Assembly (NCBI GenBank): GCA_001643675.2
Contig: LSRY02000010.1
Location: 67,001 to 131,000 of the forward strand
Direction: 5' to 3'
DNA length: 64,000 nucleotides
Source: Monocercomonoides exilis
Lineage: Eukaryota > Preaxostyla > Oxymonadida > Polymastigidae
The position numbers and the translations under genes were made by a program. The notes below the pieces were generated by a model, which ran no database searches, had not been told where the DNA came from, and saw nothing but the letters and a program-made list of their open reading frames with translations. Positions within the stretch are counted from its first letter, which is position 1, and each line of letters begins with the position of its first letter. Positions 1 through 13,200 of this stretch are shown here, one piece after another.

Positions 1-2
1 AC

Positions 3-638
3 TACAAAACATTTTCTCCTTCTGCTTCTGTTGCTTCCTCTTCTTCACATACACAGAAATTATCACCTTTCCTTTCGGAGTCTGAAGTGACAGAAACACA
101 TTTCATGCCAAAAATTGCTCTTGACTCGTCTTTGCCTCCTCACTTCCAGGCAAAACAAGAGCAGACTGCTTTCAGCACTCCCCATTCGTCTGCTTCCTCA
201 TCATTTCCTCAGCCTTATTTGTCTCAATCATCTTCCACTCCATCTCATTTTCCAAATGCCACTCCAACTTCTTCTCATTCTCTCAAACGTTCTTCTGCTG
301 CTTACTCCCCTTCAGACTCTCCTCTTCCTTCTCCTGTCCCTCCTTCTCTGACAAAGCCATCGCCAAAAAACGAACACAACAAGAATTCTTCTTCTCATCA
401 TAATCCTCCGGCCTCTTTCTTGCTAACACCAACACACAACTCATCTGAATTTCCTGGTTCATCATCATCATCTCCATCATATTCTTCTTCTTCTTCTTCT
501 TCTACAACTACTTCTTTATCATCTTCGTTATCATCCTCAATTCAGTCTCCATCAAATCTTCCTCCACATCGCTGTTCTTCTCAACAAACACCTGGACTGT
601 TGAATGCTGTTTCTTTGATTCATTCTCCTTTTTCTTAA
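3..638 (+). CDS. Ser/Pro-rich protein, 3' end only
   Basis: The frame is open from the first bases of the window to a TAA at 636-638, so this is the C-terminal 211 codons of a gene that begins upstream. The product is dominated by Ser, Pro, Thr and His, with a dense Ser run near 478-540. I see no Cys pattern, membrane helix or recognisable domain. Similar low-complexity tails occur in several other genes of this window, so this may be the disordered end of a larger structured protein. An internal GTG at 87 and an ATG at 105 exist, but nothing suggests translation starts there. The reading frame is likely real because it is long, ends cleanly and is followed by AT-rich spacer. Function unknown. 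Confidence 0.6.
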   Translation, partial: YKTFSPSASVASSSSHTQKLSPFLSESEVTETHFMPKIALDSSLPPHFQAKQEQTAFSTPHSSASSSFPQPYLSQSSSTPSHFPNATPTSSHSLKRSSAAYSPSDSPLPSPVPPSLTKPSPKNEHNKNSSSHHNPPASFLLTPTHNSSEFPGSSSSSPSYSSSSSSSTTTSLSSSLSSSIQSPSNLPPHRCSSQQTPGLLNAVSLIHSPFS

Positions 639-993
639 AATAACAACTAATTGTTTGAAAATATGACAGATATTAATTGTTTGTCTTTTTGTTTCATTGT
701 TATAATAATTATTGTTTGTTTCTTTCTGTTTGAAGCACTGGAATATTTTTTGAAATGTGTTCAAATTTATTGCTTTGAATGAATTTTTTTATTTGTTTTT
801 CAATTTTTGCAAAAAATTTTACTTTTGTTTAACACTTTGTTTCGATGAGAATTGTTTGAAATGAACAGTTTTTATCGAATCAATAATAAAATGAAAATGA
901 ATTGATCTTAACCACAATCTGACGAGTTAAAAAAAGACTTTTAATTATTTCCCTCTGCGCAGGGATATATTGAGAGATATCATCTAATTTTTC
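639..993. other. AT-rich spacer
   Basis: T-rich intergenic DNA between two + strand genes. I see no gene, RNA or repeat in it. It must hold the terminator of the upstream gene and the promoter of the glycosyltransferase-like gene, but no motif stands out. Confidence 0.5.
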
Positions 994-3900
994 ATGGCAA
1001 AGCCTATTTTTTGCTTCATTTGCGATGGAACAGATAACTGTATGGAATTGATTCATTTTGAATTTTTTCAGTGTTCAAATATTTCATTTTTAAGACTTCC
1101 AAATGACAATGAATGCAATCATCTCCTTAAAGAATAGCACGCCTTCAGCCGTAATTGGAGTTATTATACCACCATATGTTGATTTTATTGCTACAAGTGA
1201 AAAAATTGAGAAAGCTCTTCCAGATATTTCAAATATCATTATGAAGTCTGGAAACATTCATTTTCCTCGTTGGAACCCAACACAAGTATGAGTCATTTAT
1301 TTAATTGTAGCAATGAAGAACGGTCTTTTTTTGATTCTTTTTTGATTTCAGTTCAAACTTGACATTGAATTGTTTTGTGATGATTATGATCCTGTCTGTT
1401 GGATAGACAGCGACGTTACCGTTCTAAAGGACATTTCCCCATTTGCAGAAACTTTTTATAACAGCGGGAAGAAGTTTGCATTCCTCTCGGATCATGTTAA
1501 CCATGATTCTTCATTTCTTGCACTTTGGGAAGACGGTCCTGAGCATTGTTTTGTTCCTCAAGCTTGCTACATGTTGTTTCGTTCTGAATATGTAAAGTCG
1601 TTCTTTAATTTGTGGAAAAAAATATGGAATGATTGGATTAGTCCTTCACCTTTTTTTAATCATTCTGATCCAGCTCCTGATTTTTCTGGATCTGCGTTTT
1701 GCATAGAGCAATATGCTCTTGGACAAGCGCTTATCAGATATGAGTTAGGGGCTGTTACTAATCGTTCACATTTATCTGAGGAAGCATCTCCTTCTTCATT
1801 AGACGAAGCAACATCTTCAATTCATTCATCAAGAGATGAACGTGAAATTTCAATCTTAACTTCTTCCGACATTCGTGAACATCCAACAATTTTTAATGAA
1901 CTTAATCCGCCTCCATCTGTGCTTGTGATTAACAGATCACAGCTGCTTGTCCATCAAGAAACTGTTGCACTTGCATTGCAAATGGCAAATAGAGCAAGCA
2001 CTTCGCAACGATCAAATCATTCTCAACGAACTACAGAGGCTACTTCAGATTATCACTCAAATCAGCAGCGTTATTTAATTTTGTCACCATCGTCTCATCC
2101 ATCAAGTATTCCATTGAGCCAAGTTGATTTTTCTCCTTCATTTTCGACTAACGGAGAGAATGGGCAGATACAAATATCTTCACTTCGACAAGCGTATCCT
2201 TCTTCTTTAGTTTTGTCTTCTTCCTCGGTCATTGCATCCGGAAGTGTTGATATTCAAAAACATATAAGTTCTGCTCCATCAACTGTTTCTTTACCAACTC
2301 ATAATTCACTTTTCGTTGGGTCAGTTATTTCAATACCAAATAATCAAGAAATTGGAAGCTATTCACAAAGCGTTGAAATTGTTACTTCTTTAATACCTTC
2401 CTTGGTACCTTCTTCATATCAATTACCGATAAATGCTGGAGTCATCGAAACTGGAGAAACATTATCATCATTAACTTCGTCATTCCGTGGATTGTCGATC
2501 GGAGAAACTTCTACAAACATACAACAGCAAAAGCAGCTGCAAACAGGAGAACTTGTAAGCTCCTACAGAGGCATCTCGAGCAAAGGAGAAATCAAAACAG
2601 GTTCATCTGAAGTTCAACAAGAGCTGGGAGAGATTACCTCTTCTTATCGAAGAATTTTGTCATCAGGAAATATTGAAACGCAGAGCGCACAACAACAGCA
2701 GCAGTCAGGAGAATTCTTGACATCGTATAAAATGATCGGGGCATCCGGACAAATACAATCGCAAATTTCTGCAAAAGGATTGCAATCTGGTGAGCTGTTA
2801 ACATCCTATTCAGGACTCCAATCTTTGGGTGGTATTGAAACTTCTGCGCAAAGCAAGCAACAAACACAACAAACTGGAGCCATTTTTACATCATACCGTA
2901 AAGCAGCATCGTCTGGAGTAATTGAGACAAAAGCACAAACACAACAGAAGCAGCAGCAGCAATATGGAGAATTGACTACGTCATATCTTGGTGCTGTGAG
3001 CGGAGGATCAATAGAAACAGGAATGAAACAAAAACAAAAACAGCAAATAACTCAATTGCAACAAGGATTGCTGTTAACTTCATATCGTGCAATCGGAGCA
3101 TCAGGTCAAATTCAAACAGGAGTCACTCAGCAACAGAAGCAGCAAACTACTCAACAATATTCTGGAGAATATTTAACATCGTATCAGTCTGCTCTGTCTG
3201 CAGGGCAGATAACAACAGGCGTGACTCAATCCATTTCTCAGAAACAGCAGCAAGTCGGAGGGATTGCTACGTCTTATCGAAATGTCGGTGCGTCTAGGCA
3301 AATACAAAGCGGAGCGATTCAAAAACAGCAGCAGTCGTCTCAGCAGCAGCAATCGGGTTCTGTACTTACATCATACAGAACAGCAAGTGCAGCTGGAAAA
3401 GTCGAAACAGGAATCAGTCAAGGTCAGATTCAGAAGCAACAACTGCAACAATCCGGAGAATTTACAACTTCTTATCAAAAATTTGGTGCTTATGGACAAA
3501 TATTGACAGCAACAACAAAGCAAACTCAGCAAAAGCAATTGGGCGAACTTTTAACTTCATACAGCACAACAGGTGCAACTGGGCAAATCACGACAGGAGT
3601 GAAACAACAACAGCAGCAGCAGGAAACGGGAGGTATTGTAACTTCGTATGGAGCACTCGGATCATTTGGACAGGTTGAAACACAATCAAATTTTGGAAAG
3701 CTTTACTTCCTTTCCGTTTCAAAAACGGCTGCTGGAAAAGTCATTCAATCGAGCATTGTCTCATCATACGGTTTTCAAGGAGCTTTGGGGATGATAACTT
3801 CTGGAGTTACAACTCAATCGCAACAGCAGCAGTCTCAACAGCAAGTGGGGGAATTTTCTTCTTCTTATAAGGCCATCTCTGGTAGCGGGGCATTTGTTAC

Positions 3901-6751
3901 TGGTGGAAAGCAGCAGCAGCAACAACAACAACAACTGCAAAGTGGAGAAGTGCTGACATCTTACAGAGCTGTTGGAGCATCTGGGCAAATACAAAGCGGA
4001 GTATCTCAGCAACAGCGACAGCAGCAATTCGGAGGGTTAACGACTTCGTATCAAGGCATTGGTGCTTCTGGGCAAATTGAAACAAAAGTTTCGAAGTTGC
4101 AGCAAGTGAAGCAGTCAGGCGAAATAGTTTCATCATATCAATTGCAAACATTGGGGCAAATACAAACAGGATCTATTCAAAAGAAAGAAGTTAAGAAGCA
4201 GAAGCAATTAGGCGAAGTTCTGAGCTCATACAAAGGAATAGGGGCATCAGGCTCGATTGAAACTCAGTTTGTTGTGCAGAAGCAGTCGCTGCAAGGAATT
4301 GGAGGAGTCTTAACATCATATTCTGGGCAGAAATCGTTTGGTCAAATACAAACGCAAACAGAACAGCGACAACAACAAGTTGGGGAATTTACAAGTTCCT
4401 ACAAAGGAATTACAAACACTGGAGAGATCAAAACAGGAGCGGCTCAAAAACAACAAGAAGTCGGAGAATTGACTTCGTCTTATCGAGGAATTTCGTCTAC
4501 TGGCAACGTTGAAACGCAAATTGCACAGCAGCAGATACAAACAGGTGTGATGCTCTCTTCTTACAGAGCATCTTCAAATGCTGGACAAATTGAAACAAGT
4601 TCTTATCAACAAGCCTTCAAGCAAGGTGAGGTGCTTTCTTCCTTTTCTGGGCTGAAGGCAATTGGAGGAATAGAAAAAGAGATGTCAGTTAGATCGATTG
4701 AGCTCACTCAAGCAGTTGCCTCCTACAGACCTGTGCCAACACTCTCTGTAGGAGAGATTTCTTCGACTTCTGCTTCTTCTGCTTCTTCCTTTTATCCTGT
4801 GAATGTGGTCAATTATCCTTCGTCATATGTGCCTCCTTCACTCACTAGAACAGAGAATATTGAAACGCGTTCAACACAAAGTGGGACAATTAATGTGTCT
4901 TCTTATGGAACATCATTTTCATCTTTAAACACTGAGAACAACGCTTTACAGGGCGAAATTATTTATTCTGCAGCAAATAGACGATCAATACAGAACTTAA
5001 ATTATACTCTTCAAACATCAAGTGCTTCAAATAATCAACAAATAGAAGATATTTACAACATTTCCGATTCTTCGCGATTTAATGAAAATTCATATCCTTC
5101 TTCAGATAATTTCTACTCGCATGTTGTAACATCTTACATACCTTTGGTTCCTTTGGCTGAAGTATTCTTCTTTGAAAACTCATCTGCATTGCCTGAATCA
5201 ACTTCTGAACAGCATCAGAATTCTATCAACGACAACAGTTATGCATTGCAGTTTGATACCCGATCTCAATCGCATCATCAAAGATCGTCAGACTCCGATT
5301 CTCAGCACATAACTTCTCATCATCATCGCAATCTGACTCGCCACAGTCACAGGCACAGCCATGGCAGCGATCATAGTCACAACCATGGGCATCATCACAG
5401 CCACCACAGCCACCACAGCCATCACTCCAGCCACAACACCTCCAATCTCTCCTCTTCTCATTTCGCTGCTCCAACAATTCCTAAAGTTGTCGAATCCTCT
5501 CCAAAACTGGTGTATTCTGAAGCATCAATAACTGCACCGGCTCCTCTTCCTCCAATTTGGCCTCTGCCTTCTCCCACACCATCACCTCCACCGCTTCCTC
5601 AGTACATTCACACAAAGCCTCCTCCTTCTCCTTTGCCAATCATCTTGCCTTCTGATTCATTTCAACTGTCATCTTATTCACAACAGATGCATCTGAATGA
5701 ACACAATTCTCATTTTCAACAACAAGCTGAGCACTCATCGCATTCCCAGGGAAATCAGACTTCTCATTCCACTTCGCAAAGACATTCGTCTCGCCAGTCC
5801 AATCTTTATCAGAGCAGCACAACACAGCAACATTCACAAGCTGCCGATTTTTCATCAGACGAACGCTTTTCAGTTCTGGAAAGCGCAAACAAGGATGCTT
5901 TTGCAGCAAACAGCGAGTCATTAAAAGATGATAATGAGACAAAAGAAAGTCAATTGGTAGAAGAAGAAAGCGAAGGAGAATTATCAGCTTCTTTCTCTTC
6001 GTCTGAAAGTGATGACGAATCCGAAGAGAAAAAAGATGGAATGAATAATGTTCTGTCACATTCAAACATTTTGCCTGTTCCGTCAAATAATCTGTTAACG
6101 TTAAGCAATCCTTCATTATCTTCCTCATCCTCTCAAATTCCGTCTGCAAGATTGCTAAGCACAGTTGATCGAAAAATCTTTATTTTTGGGCCTCCTTTAA
6201 ATGCTGCGAATGACCAGGCATCTTCCATCTCAGAGCCTTCGAATGCACTTCAGAACTCTTCAGCTCAATCTTCGGAACCTGCCCCTCCAATTTTGAGAGA
6301 CGAAGAATACGACCCATTATTGACACCTGTCCATGAACATGCATTTAATACATTAGCTGCATGTTCTAATTCGCAAAATAATACAAATCGTGCTTCTTCT
6401 GCTAGCTTATCAATATCCTCTTCCTCTTCCTCTTCTTCTTCTTCTTCTTCTTCTTCTTCTTCTTCTTCTTCTTCTTCTTCTTCTTCTTCTTCTTCTTCTT
6501 CTTCTTCTTCTTCTTCTTCTTCTTCTGAGTTCTCATTCCATCAACAGCCTCCTTCTGTCCCTGCACAACCCTCACAACCAACTCCTTCTTCAGCAAGCTC
6601 TCACATTATGGTTGATCTGCTCCAGGATGCATCAGTTGCACATTTTTACAATACAAATTATTCAACAATGAGTGTATTTATGGATGGCTTGAAAGACACA
6701 ATTATTAAGCTTGTGGACAAAGATGAACATGAAAAAATAGGAAAGGAATGA
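994..6751 (+). CDS. Glycosyltransferase-like domain fused to Gln-rich tandem repeats
   Basis: Three exons: 994-1039, 1095-1285 and 1352-6751 (introns of 55 and 66 bp, donors GTATGG and GTATGA), 1878 residues. The first exon is short and was found by phase: it joins a CFICDGTDNYFQ segment to MNAIISLKNSTP. Residues 1 to about 230 resemble a GT-A nucleotide-sugar transferase, with hydrophobic strands, a DSD motif at 98-100 in CWIDSDVTVLKDISPF, and PRWNPTQFKLD before it. I cannot assign a CAZy family with confidence. No signal peptide or membrane helix is visible, so a cytosolic location is likeliest. Residues ~446-1209 are about 26 imperfect repeats of the type GELLTSYRxxGASGQIQTG plus a Gln spacer. 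Then come a His-rich stretch (nt 5300-5445), an acidic Ser region and a 37-Ser run. The fold of the transferase may end early and activity is unproven. The fusion lies in one uninterrupted 5.4-kb exon. Confidence 0.72.
2450..4740 (+). repeat. About 26 coding tandem repeats, consensus GELLTSYRxxGASGQIQTG
   Basis: Each unit has a near-invariant core of about 19 residues: G-E/G, two aliphatics or Thr, T/S-S-Y, six variable residues, a small residue, G-x-I, then E/Q-T. A Gln-rich spacer of 2 to about 15 residues follows, often with Lys. The core keeps its length while the spacer varies. One unit near 3690-3750 (GKLYFLSVSKTAAGKVIQS) is degenerate and has almost no spacer. Gln is encoded by both CAA and CAG, and units differ at many third positions, so the array is not a fresh DNA-level expansion. 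Confidence 0.85.
6416..6526 (+). repeat. Trinucleotide tract (TCT)n encoding 37 Ser
   Basis: A nearly pure TCT run within the C-terminal part of the transferase-repeat gene. It encodes 37 consecutive Ser. Only a few TCC codons interrupt it at the left end, so length variation by slippage is expected. Confidence 0.95.
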
Positions 6752-7225
6752 AAAAGAATTTGGAAAAATAGATTAAAAAAAGATGGAGTTGACAAGCAAA
6801 AATTTCATTATTATAAAAATATGGCAATATTGCTATGTCGGATTATTCTTTAATTTGCATAACCTTAAAAAGTCGGTTAAAAAACGCTTTTTACATTATA
6901 CGATATCTGGAAAATATTCTGACTTTCGAAAAATTAATAATTTCAATACATTGAACAAAAATTATTTTTGTGTTTTATAAAAGTTTGCTATTTTACGTTT
7001 ATTAATTATTTATTGCATTCATTGTAAATAATAAAGTTTATTTAACATTTTATTGACAAAGAATAAATAATGTTTGAGTATTTTTTTTTTATTTTGAATT
7101 GAATTTTTTGTGTTTACAAAAAGAAAAATGGCTTTGATCATATTATTTGCTATTATTTGACGCTACTGCATTTCATAACATCTTTTTTCACCATACCATT
7201 TTAAAAGAATTGCTTTTTAAATACA
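6752..7225. other. AT-rich spacer
   Basis: Very AT-rich intergenic DNA with T and A runs. Short open frames here lack coding character. No RNA gene or repeat is recognised. Confidence 0.5.
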
Positions 7226-10200
7226 ATGCCGCTTTTGCTAGTGCTAGCAATATTGCAGATAATTCGGAATGATTTTTGTAATTGTTCAAATGCTTTTCTT
7301 ACCAATGGTGAAGACGGAGCTTTCATCAATAACGCGCCTGAAAATAATTATAAAAGTACAGACTATATAAAGCAGCTTAAGCAAATAGGGTTTTGTTTCT
7401 TTTATTGTTTTTTGATTTTGATAAATTATTAAATTATTTATGTCAATTGCTTGAACTATTTTTATTCTACCGTTCAAAATAACTTATTCAGAAAACCGTT
7501 TATTTCAGGTTTTTCAGAGTTCAAACGAAATGAAAATTACAGCACTGTTGTTAAAGAGCGATTGTTCGAACATCATCCTGCCACATTGATTAAGTCTGAA
7601 GTTGTGCTTCTGAATTCATCCGCAAAATTTTCGAGTCTTATTGTTTCTCCTGTCCATTCACATGTAAATGCTATTTTCATGAAGCAATCTGCACTGACTA
7701 TGTCTTCAGTGATATTTGATTTACCAAGCGAGAACGCTGTATCTCCATTGACTTTTGAAAATGGAAATTCCGTTCTAGACAACATTTCGTTATTGCACAG
7801 GAGTTCAGATAGGCTTATTCCTCCACTGTTTTGTGGGTCAGCATCGACCGATGGAAAGTTGGGAGCTTTTTGTGTTTTAAACTCGGAGTTTTCATCATTG
7901 CAACTGTTGCACACTCCATTTTTTGGCGCAACAGCTGCATGCTCAATTACTGTGAGCTCATCTTCTTTTTTCAATGTCACATCTGCCTCAAAGGCTAAAA
8001 TTAGTTTTCAAAAGGGATTTTGCTATTCATTTCTGAGTAACTGCTATTTCGACCATGTACCAGATGCCATCTATGGGGGAATTGTGCGTTCAATAAATGT
8101 GCCTTCAATATCTCTCAGGGTATTCAATTGCTCGTTCAAAAACTGCCGTCACTCTGCAAACAACAACATCCAACACGAAGGCAACGAAACAAATCCAAAA
8201 AGGATGGAGAGTCTATTAATAACAGAAAAAGGAAATCATTCGTTTCTGCTATGCGAATGGCAGAATGCAAGCGCAGCAAATGGCGGAGCAATATATGTTT
8301 CATATGCGACTGAAGCCACAGTCTCGATTCGGAGATGCACTTTCAATTCGTGCATCGCAACAGAAAGTTTTGGAGGGGCATTGTATTTTGGAGGCATAAG
8401 TTCATTTATATTGGAAAATTCTTCTTTCAATGAATGCCAAGCTAAATTAGAAGGAGGAGGATGCTATGAGCGTTATATGTCTGCACAGCCATATATTTTT
8501 GGATGTGATTTTAGTATGTGTTCTTCAAATCGAGCTGGTGGAGGTGTACGAATTCAACTCGATGTTTCATCCAACATTAATTTGTCACAAAGAGAAAACA
8601 ACATTGAAAGCCAGTCAGATATTATTGATTGCAGCTTCATTAGATGCACAATAACAAAAGATGCAGGCGGAGGATTATGCATGGCTCCTCCTGGTTTAAC
8701 TGAAGTAAGAAGCTGTTTATTTTATCAATGTTCAGCATCATTCAGAGGAGGATCATTTCATTGGAATGGAGAAACTTTAAAATCAACAAACTTGGTATTA
8801 TTTTATTTTCATTTCTATTTTGAAAGTATCTGCACACGTGAAGATCCGAATGGTATAGATGTTGAAATTACAGATAACTCGAGTCATTTGAGACAAAATC
8901 CGCCTCCATTTGTGGAATCTTTCACAACGTGCACAACGCAATCTGTTTATCTCAATTATGCTGAAGGAGTTAGATATGCAACAGGATGGATGGAGCCATT
9001 TTCCTTGAATCAATTTGTGGGGAATGATGGTCAAGACTTGATTGGCTCTGTTTGTAATGACGAATTTTCTCCATGCAGAACAGTGCAAAAAGCTATTTCT
9101 TCACTTCATTCCATTTCTTTATCAACAATTACTCTTTTGGAGGGATTAATTTCGTCAGAACCATCTCCACTCCATCTCGATTCCAAGACACTGAAAATAA
9201 CGGGATCTTCTAGACAAAATGTGCAGCTTGCAACAGACTTGCTCCCAGCTGACTCATCTCTGTTTTCAATTTCTTGTGGAACGCTTTATGCGCTTTCCTT
9301 CAGTGTTGATCAGAACTCAACAACTGTTCCAACTCCGACTGTATTCCAATCTGATTCGATTTCTTTGCTCACAATCAGCAATGTTGCAATTTTTTCATCG
9401 AATTTCAAAGAAGAAATAGAGGTTTCATCACATGTATTTGATGTTTGTCTCAAGAAAGTAGAAATTAGAGATCTTCTTATCTGTAATATAACAACATCTG
9501 AAAGTCTATTCCATCATTCTTCATCTTCGGAGGCAGAAGATAGCCATCTGAGCAATATTACTGTTGCGAATGTTACTCTCTTAACAGGAAGTGGACTCAT
9601 TCTATCAATTCGCACTGCTTTAAACGAACATCTGAAGATGATGAACAACACAATTGAGAATTGTTCATGTATTTCTGAAAATGGAGGAGGGATAGCAATC
9701 TTTCTCGATCATGAGAGTAGCTCGCTTCAGATTGGATCACAAAGTTCTTCCACATTATTCACGAGCTGCCATTGTGGTGGATTTGGAGGAGGGATATATA
9801 TTGAGATGGCTGAAGGTGCAACTGACTTCTGTCTGTCTGACATCACATTTTGCAGGTGCAGCGCAAATAATGGAGGTAACAATGTTTTCATTAATGGAAG
9901 TACTTTGTCATCTGTTTGGCTGAACAATGGAACATTGAATATATCATTTGAGGAATCCTCATCAGATGATCTGATGTGTTTCGATCGACTCATTCCGATT
10001 TTGAATCCATTTTCACTGAATGCATTTCTCGTTCCTTTTAATGCGCCTGCACATGTAACTGGAGATCCATCGCGAGGATTGGATTCATCATTCTGTGGAC
10101 TTTCCTTTTTGCCTTGCCTGACCATAATGCACACCGTTCGCACGTTATTCCCAACATCTTCACCATTGATTGTCATTGATGACTGCCTGCAAGTTGATGA

Positions 10201-13200
10201 GCAATTAATTGTGTCACAACACCCATGGAATATCTCTGCGATCGAGAAGGGATTACAGGTTTCAATTCTTGCTCCTTCAGATTTTTCTTCTTCATCTTTT
10301 GTGACTGTGACAGCAGGTGCTTCGTTTAACAACATTTGTTTTGGGCTTCCTTCTGCATTACAATCAGCCTCTTTCTTTATCAGTTGTTCAACATCTTCAT
10401 TGTTATTGATTAATTGTTCCATAGTATTCGAAGTTATCTCACAAGGCTCCGCTGTGGAATATGGATTTGCAGATATTGAAGAAGGTGGAATAAAAGTGGA
10501 GAACTTTGAGACAAAGAACGGAGCGGTAATACAATCAAAATCGTTCATAAAGTGTCATGGATTGAATGGATTTGCATATTTCGAGAATTGTAGATTTTCT
10601 GGATTCAAAAACATAAATGGAAATGGAGGATGCATATTCGCAGGATGGAACGGAGGGCAAACTGGAGTAGCGAGTGAACTTATGATAGACAATTGCAATG
10701 TGAGTGAGTGTTGCACAGAAGGAAGTGCAAAATGCGGAGGAGGAGCACATATTTCACTAGGAGCTGGCGATGGTCTTGTCGTGAATGGAAGCAGTGTGTT
10801 CGAAGGGTGTTGTGCAGGGAAGTTGATTGAAGACAAAGGAAAAGGAGGAGGATTGATGATTGGGATAGAGAGCGAAGAAAGTATTCTAAAGTTGGATGAG
10901 GGTGTGGTATTTTCGAAAGTTAAGAAGAACTGGGCATGGCTGGGGAAAGATGTGTTCGTGAAGTGTGAAAATAATATTTTGCTGAAAGATATTGTGAATA
11001 GTTCGACGTTTATGTTTTTTGACGGAAGGGTTACGTCACCTGAAGATACGATGTTATATGGAAGTGAAAATGGAGCAGAGGATCACGCAATTCCTCTTTT
11101 CGTGTTTTTTGCTTCGCTTTCAAGTTCAGCATTTGTCGATGGAGCAGAAGGGGCAGATCACACGCATTGCGGATATGAGCTATTTCCTTGCGGTTCTGTG
11201 AGTTATTGTGTGAACAATCGAATATCGAATGTGGTTGGTCTGGTTGAAGTTTTATCTTCAACGTCAATTTCTGAAGAAATGTCGATTTCTGCAATTCCGC
11301 TCATACTCATGATTTCGCAGCACATCGAAAAAGCAACAATTACAGTTGTTGAAGGAGATAAATTTACTCAAGATGCATTTGTTGATTGCTCGACAGCTTG
11401 CTCTTTTTCAAATTTTTCGTTTCACCTTCCGTCTGCGTTTGATTCATCAAGAAAAGCATTTCTCCATTCCACTTTTTCGCTTGCTCTTTCATCGTGCTCT
11501 ATTTCGTTTGCATTTTTGAATAATGCATCTGGGACTTCGGTTGGGTACTGCATTATCTGCGCGGAAGGAGGTGAAGTGGAGCTTGCAGGGTTTGAGATAA
11601 ATCAGAACATTTCATTTTCGTTATCATCATCATTTATGCTTTTTGAAGGATGCCACTCGGTAAAGATGATTGATTGTCGGATTTTGGGAGTTGAAAAGAA
11701 AGAAGGCGATGGAGGGAGTTTGTATTTAGGAGGATATGGAAGCAGAGAAAGAGAAGGAAGAGAGGAAGTTTTCGAGGTGCTGATTGAGGGTTGCACATTT
11801 TCATCGAGCTGTACAGGAGGAGATGGATCGAGAGGAGGAGGAATTTTGTTAGAAGTGAATAAGGAAAACAAAGTGAATATAAGTGGTGTTGCGTGTGAGA
11901 GGTGCACAGTTCCTAGCGGAAACGGAACTGATGAAGGGAAAGGGCTCGGAGGAGGGTTGTTCTTGGAACTGGAGAATGGAGCAACAAATTTTGTATTGGA
12001 ACAATTGAGATTTGACCAGTGTTTAGCATGGAAAGGAAAGAATATTTTTGTGAATGGAGATCACCTGAATGAAATTGTCAATGAACAACACTTTTGCTGG
12101 AATTTGAGTGGTGATGAGTTATCGTCACTAGAAGAAATATGCGGATGGGAGAGATCGACGACTGGGGTGGGATATGTGATTCCTATGGTTGTGTTCTTGT
12201 GGAATAATCTGTCTGGAAATGGGTTTGTGGATGGGACAGCTGGAGCAGACTTCAGTGGATGTGGATATGAAGTTACCCCGTGCATGACAGTGGATCAGAT
12301 ATTTTCTGTTCAATTCCCTCCAAATTCACTCACTTCACCAACTTCTATAACACTCATTCAGTCAGCTTCAATCAATAACCCGATTTCGTTTTCTGCATTT
12401 TCCGATGCGCCTTCATTGACCACTCCATCGGTATTGATGGAAGGACTATCGAATAATACAAATGTTTTTGCATGCAGTGCAAATGTCACTGATGCGGCAA
12501 CCATTTGTTCAACAGTTCAACTATCGTTTTCTGATCTGAAATTTATTCTTCCAACAATGTCAGCTGATGGCATATCTTTTGTTTTGTTTTCTGCTGCAAC
12601 ATCTTCACTGTCAGTTTCTCACTGCTCTTTTGTATCTAATGCGACAGTTTCCCAGGTGGCAGTCTATCCAACTGTTCTGAATGTTGTAAGTGGTGGCGCA
12701 ATGCTTAATCATGTATTTATCGCTGGCTTTTCGCTTTCAGGAGCATTCCTGCTTCTTGGATCTTCTGTATCAGTTGTAAGTGTGGAATTTCTCAGTGCTG
12801 CTTCAATAAATGTGACTGGAGCAAGTATTATAAGCACGAATTCTGATTCAAGTGTTATCATTCCATTGAATCATCGAGGCAATTCGGGAAGGATAAATAG
12901 CAAAACAGCAATCACAATCAGTTGCTCGAATTTTTCATTTATTACTCGGGAAGATGAAGGAGCAGGAATTATAAGCAGCAGTGGGTTTGGGGAGATAGAA
13001 TTCATTGTGAACAAAAGCAATCTGGAAAAGTGTGTGAGTGAGGGAAGCAAAGAAGGCGGAGGAGCAATGATCTGCTTGGAACATGAATATTCCCATCTGA
13101 CAGTGGAAGGATGCTCATTTGTTTGGTGTGCATCCTCGACAGTTGAGGGAAGGGGAGGAGGAATGATGATCAACTGCCAGAGCGAGGATGGGATATCGAG

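Noticed and set aside
3690-3750. Possible intron between repeat units of the transferase fusion
   Set aside because: The stretch aligns as a degenerate repeat unit with a missing Gln spacer, and there is no fitting GT/AG pair.
6402-6596. Minus-strand open frame encoding a poly-Lys protein
   Set aside because: It is the mirror of the (TCT)n Ser tract in the + strand gene.
994-6751. Non-standard code with TAA/TAG read as Gln, as in some oxymonads
   Set aside because: The Gln-rich repeats use only CAA/CAG, and TAA and TAG end apparent genes at expected positions (636-638, 16439-16441).
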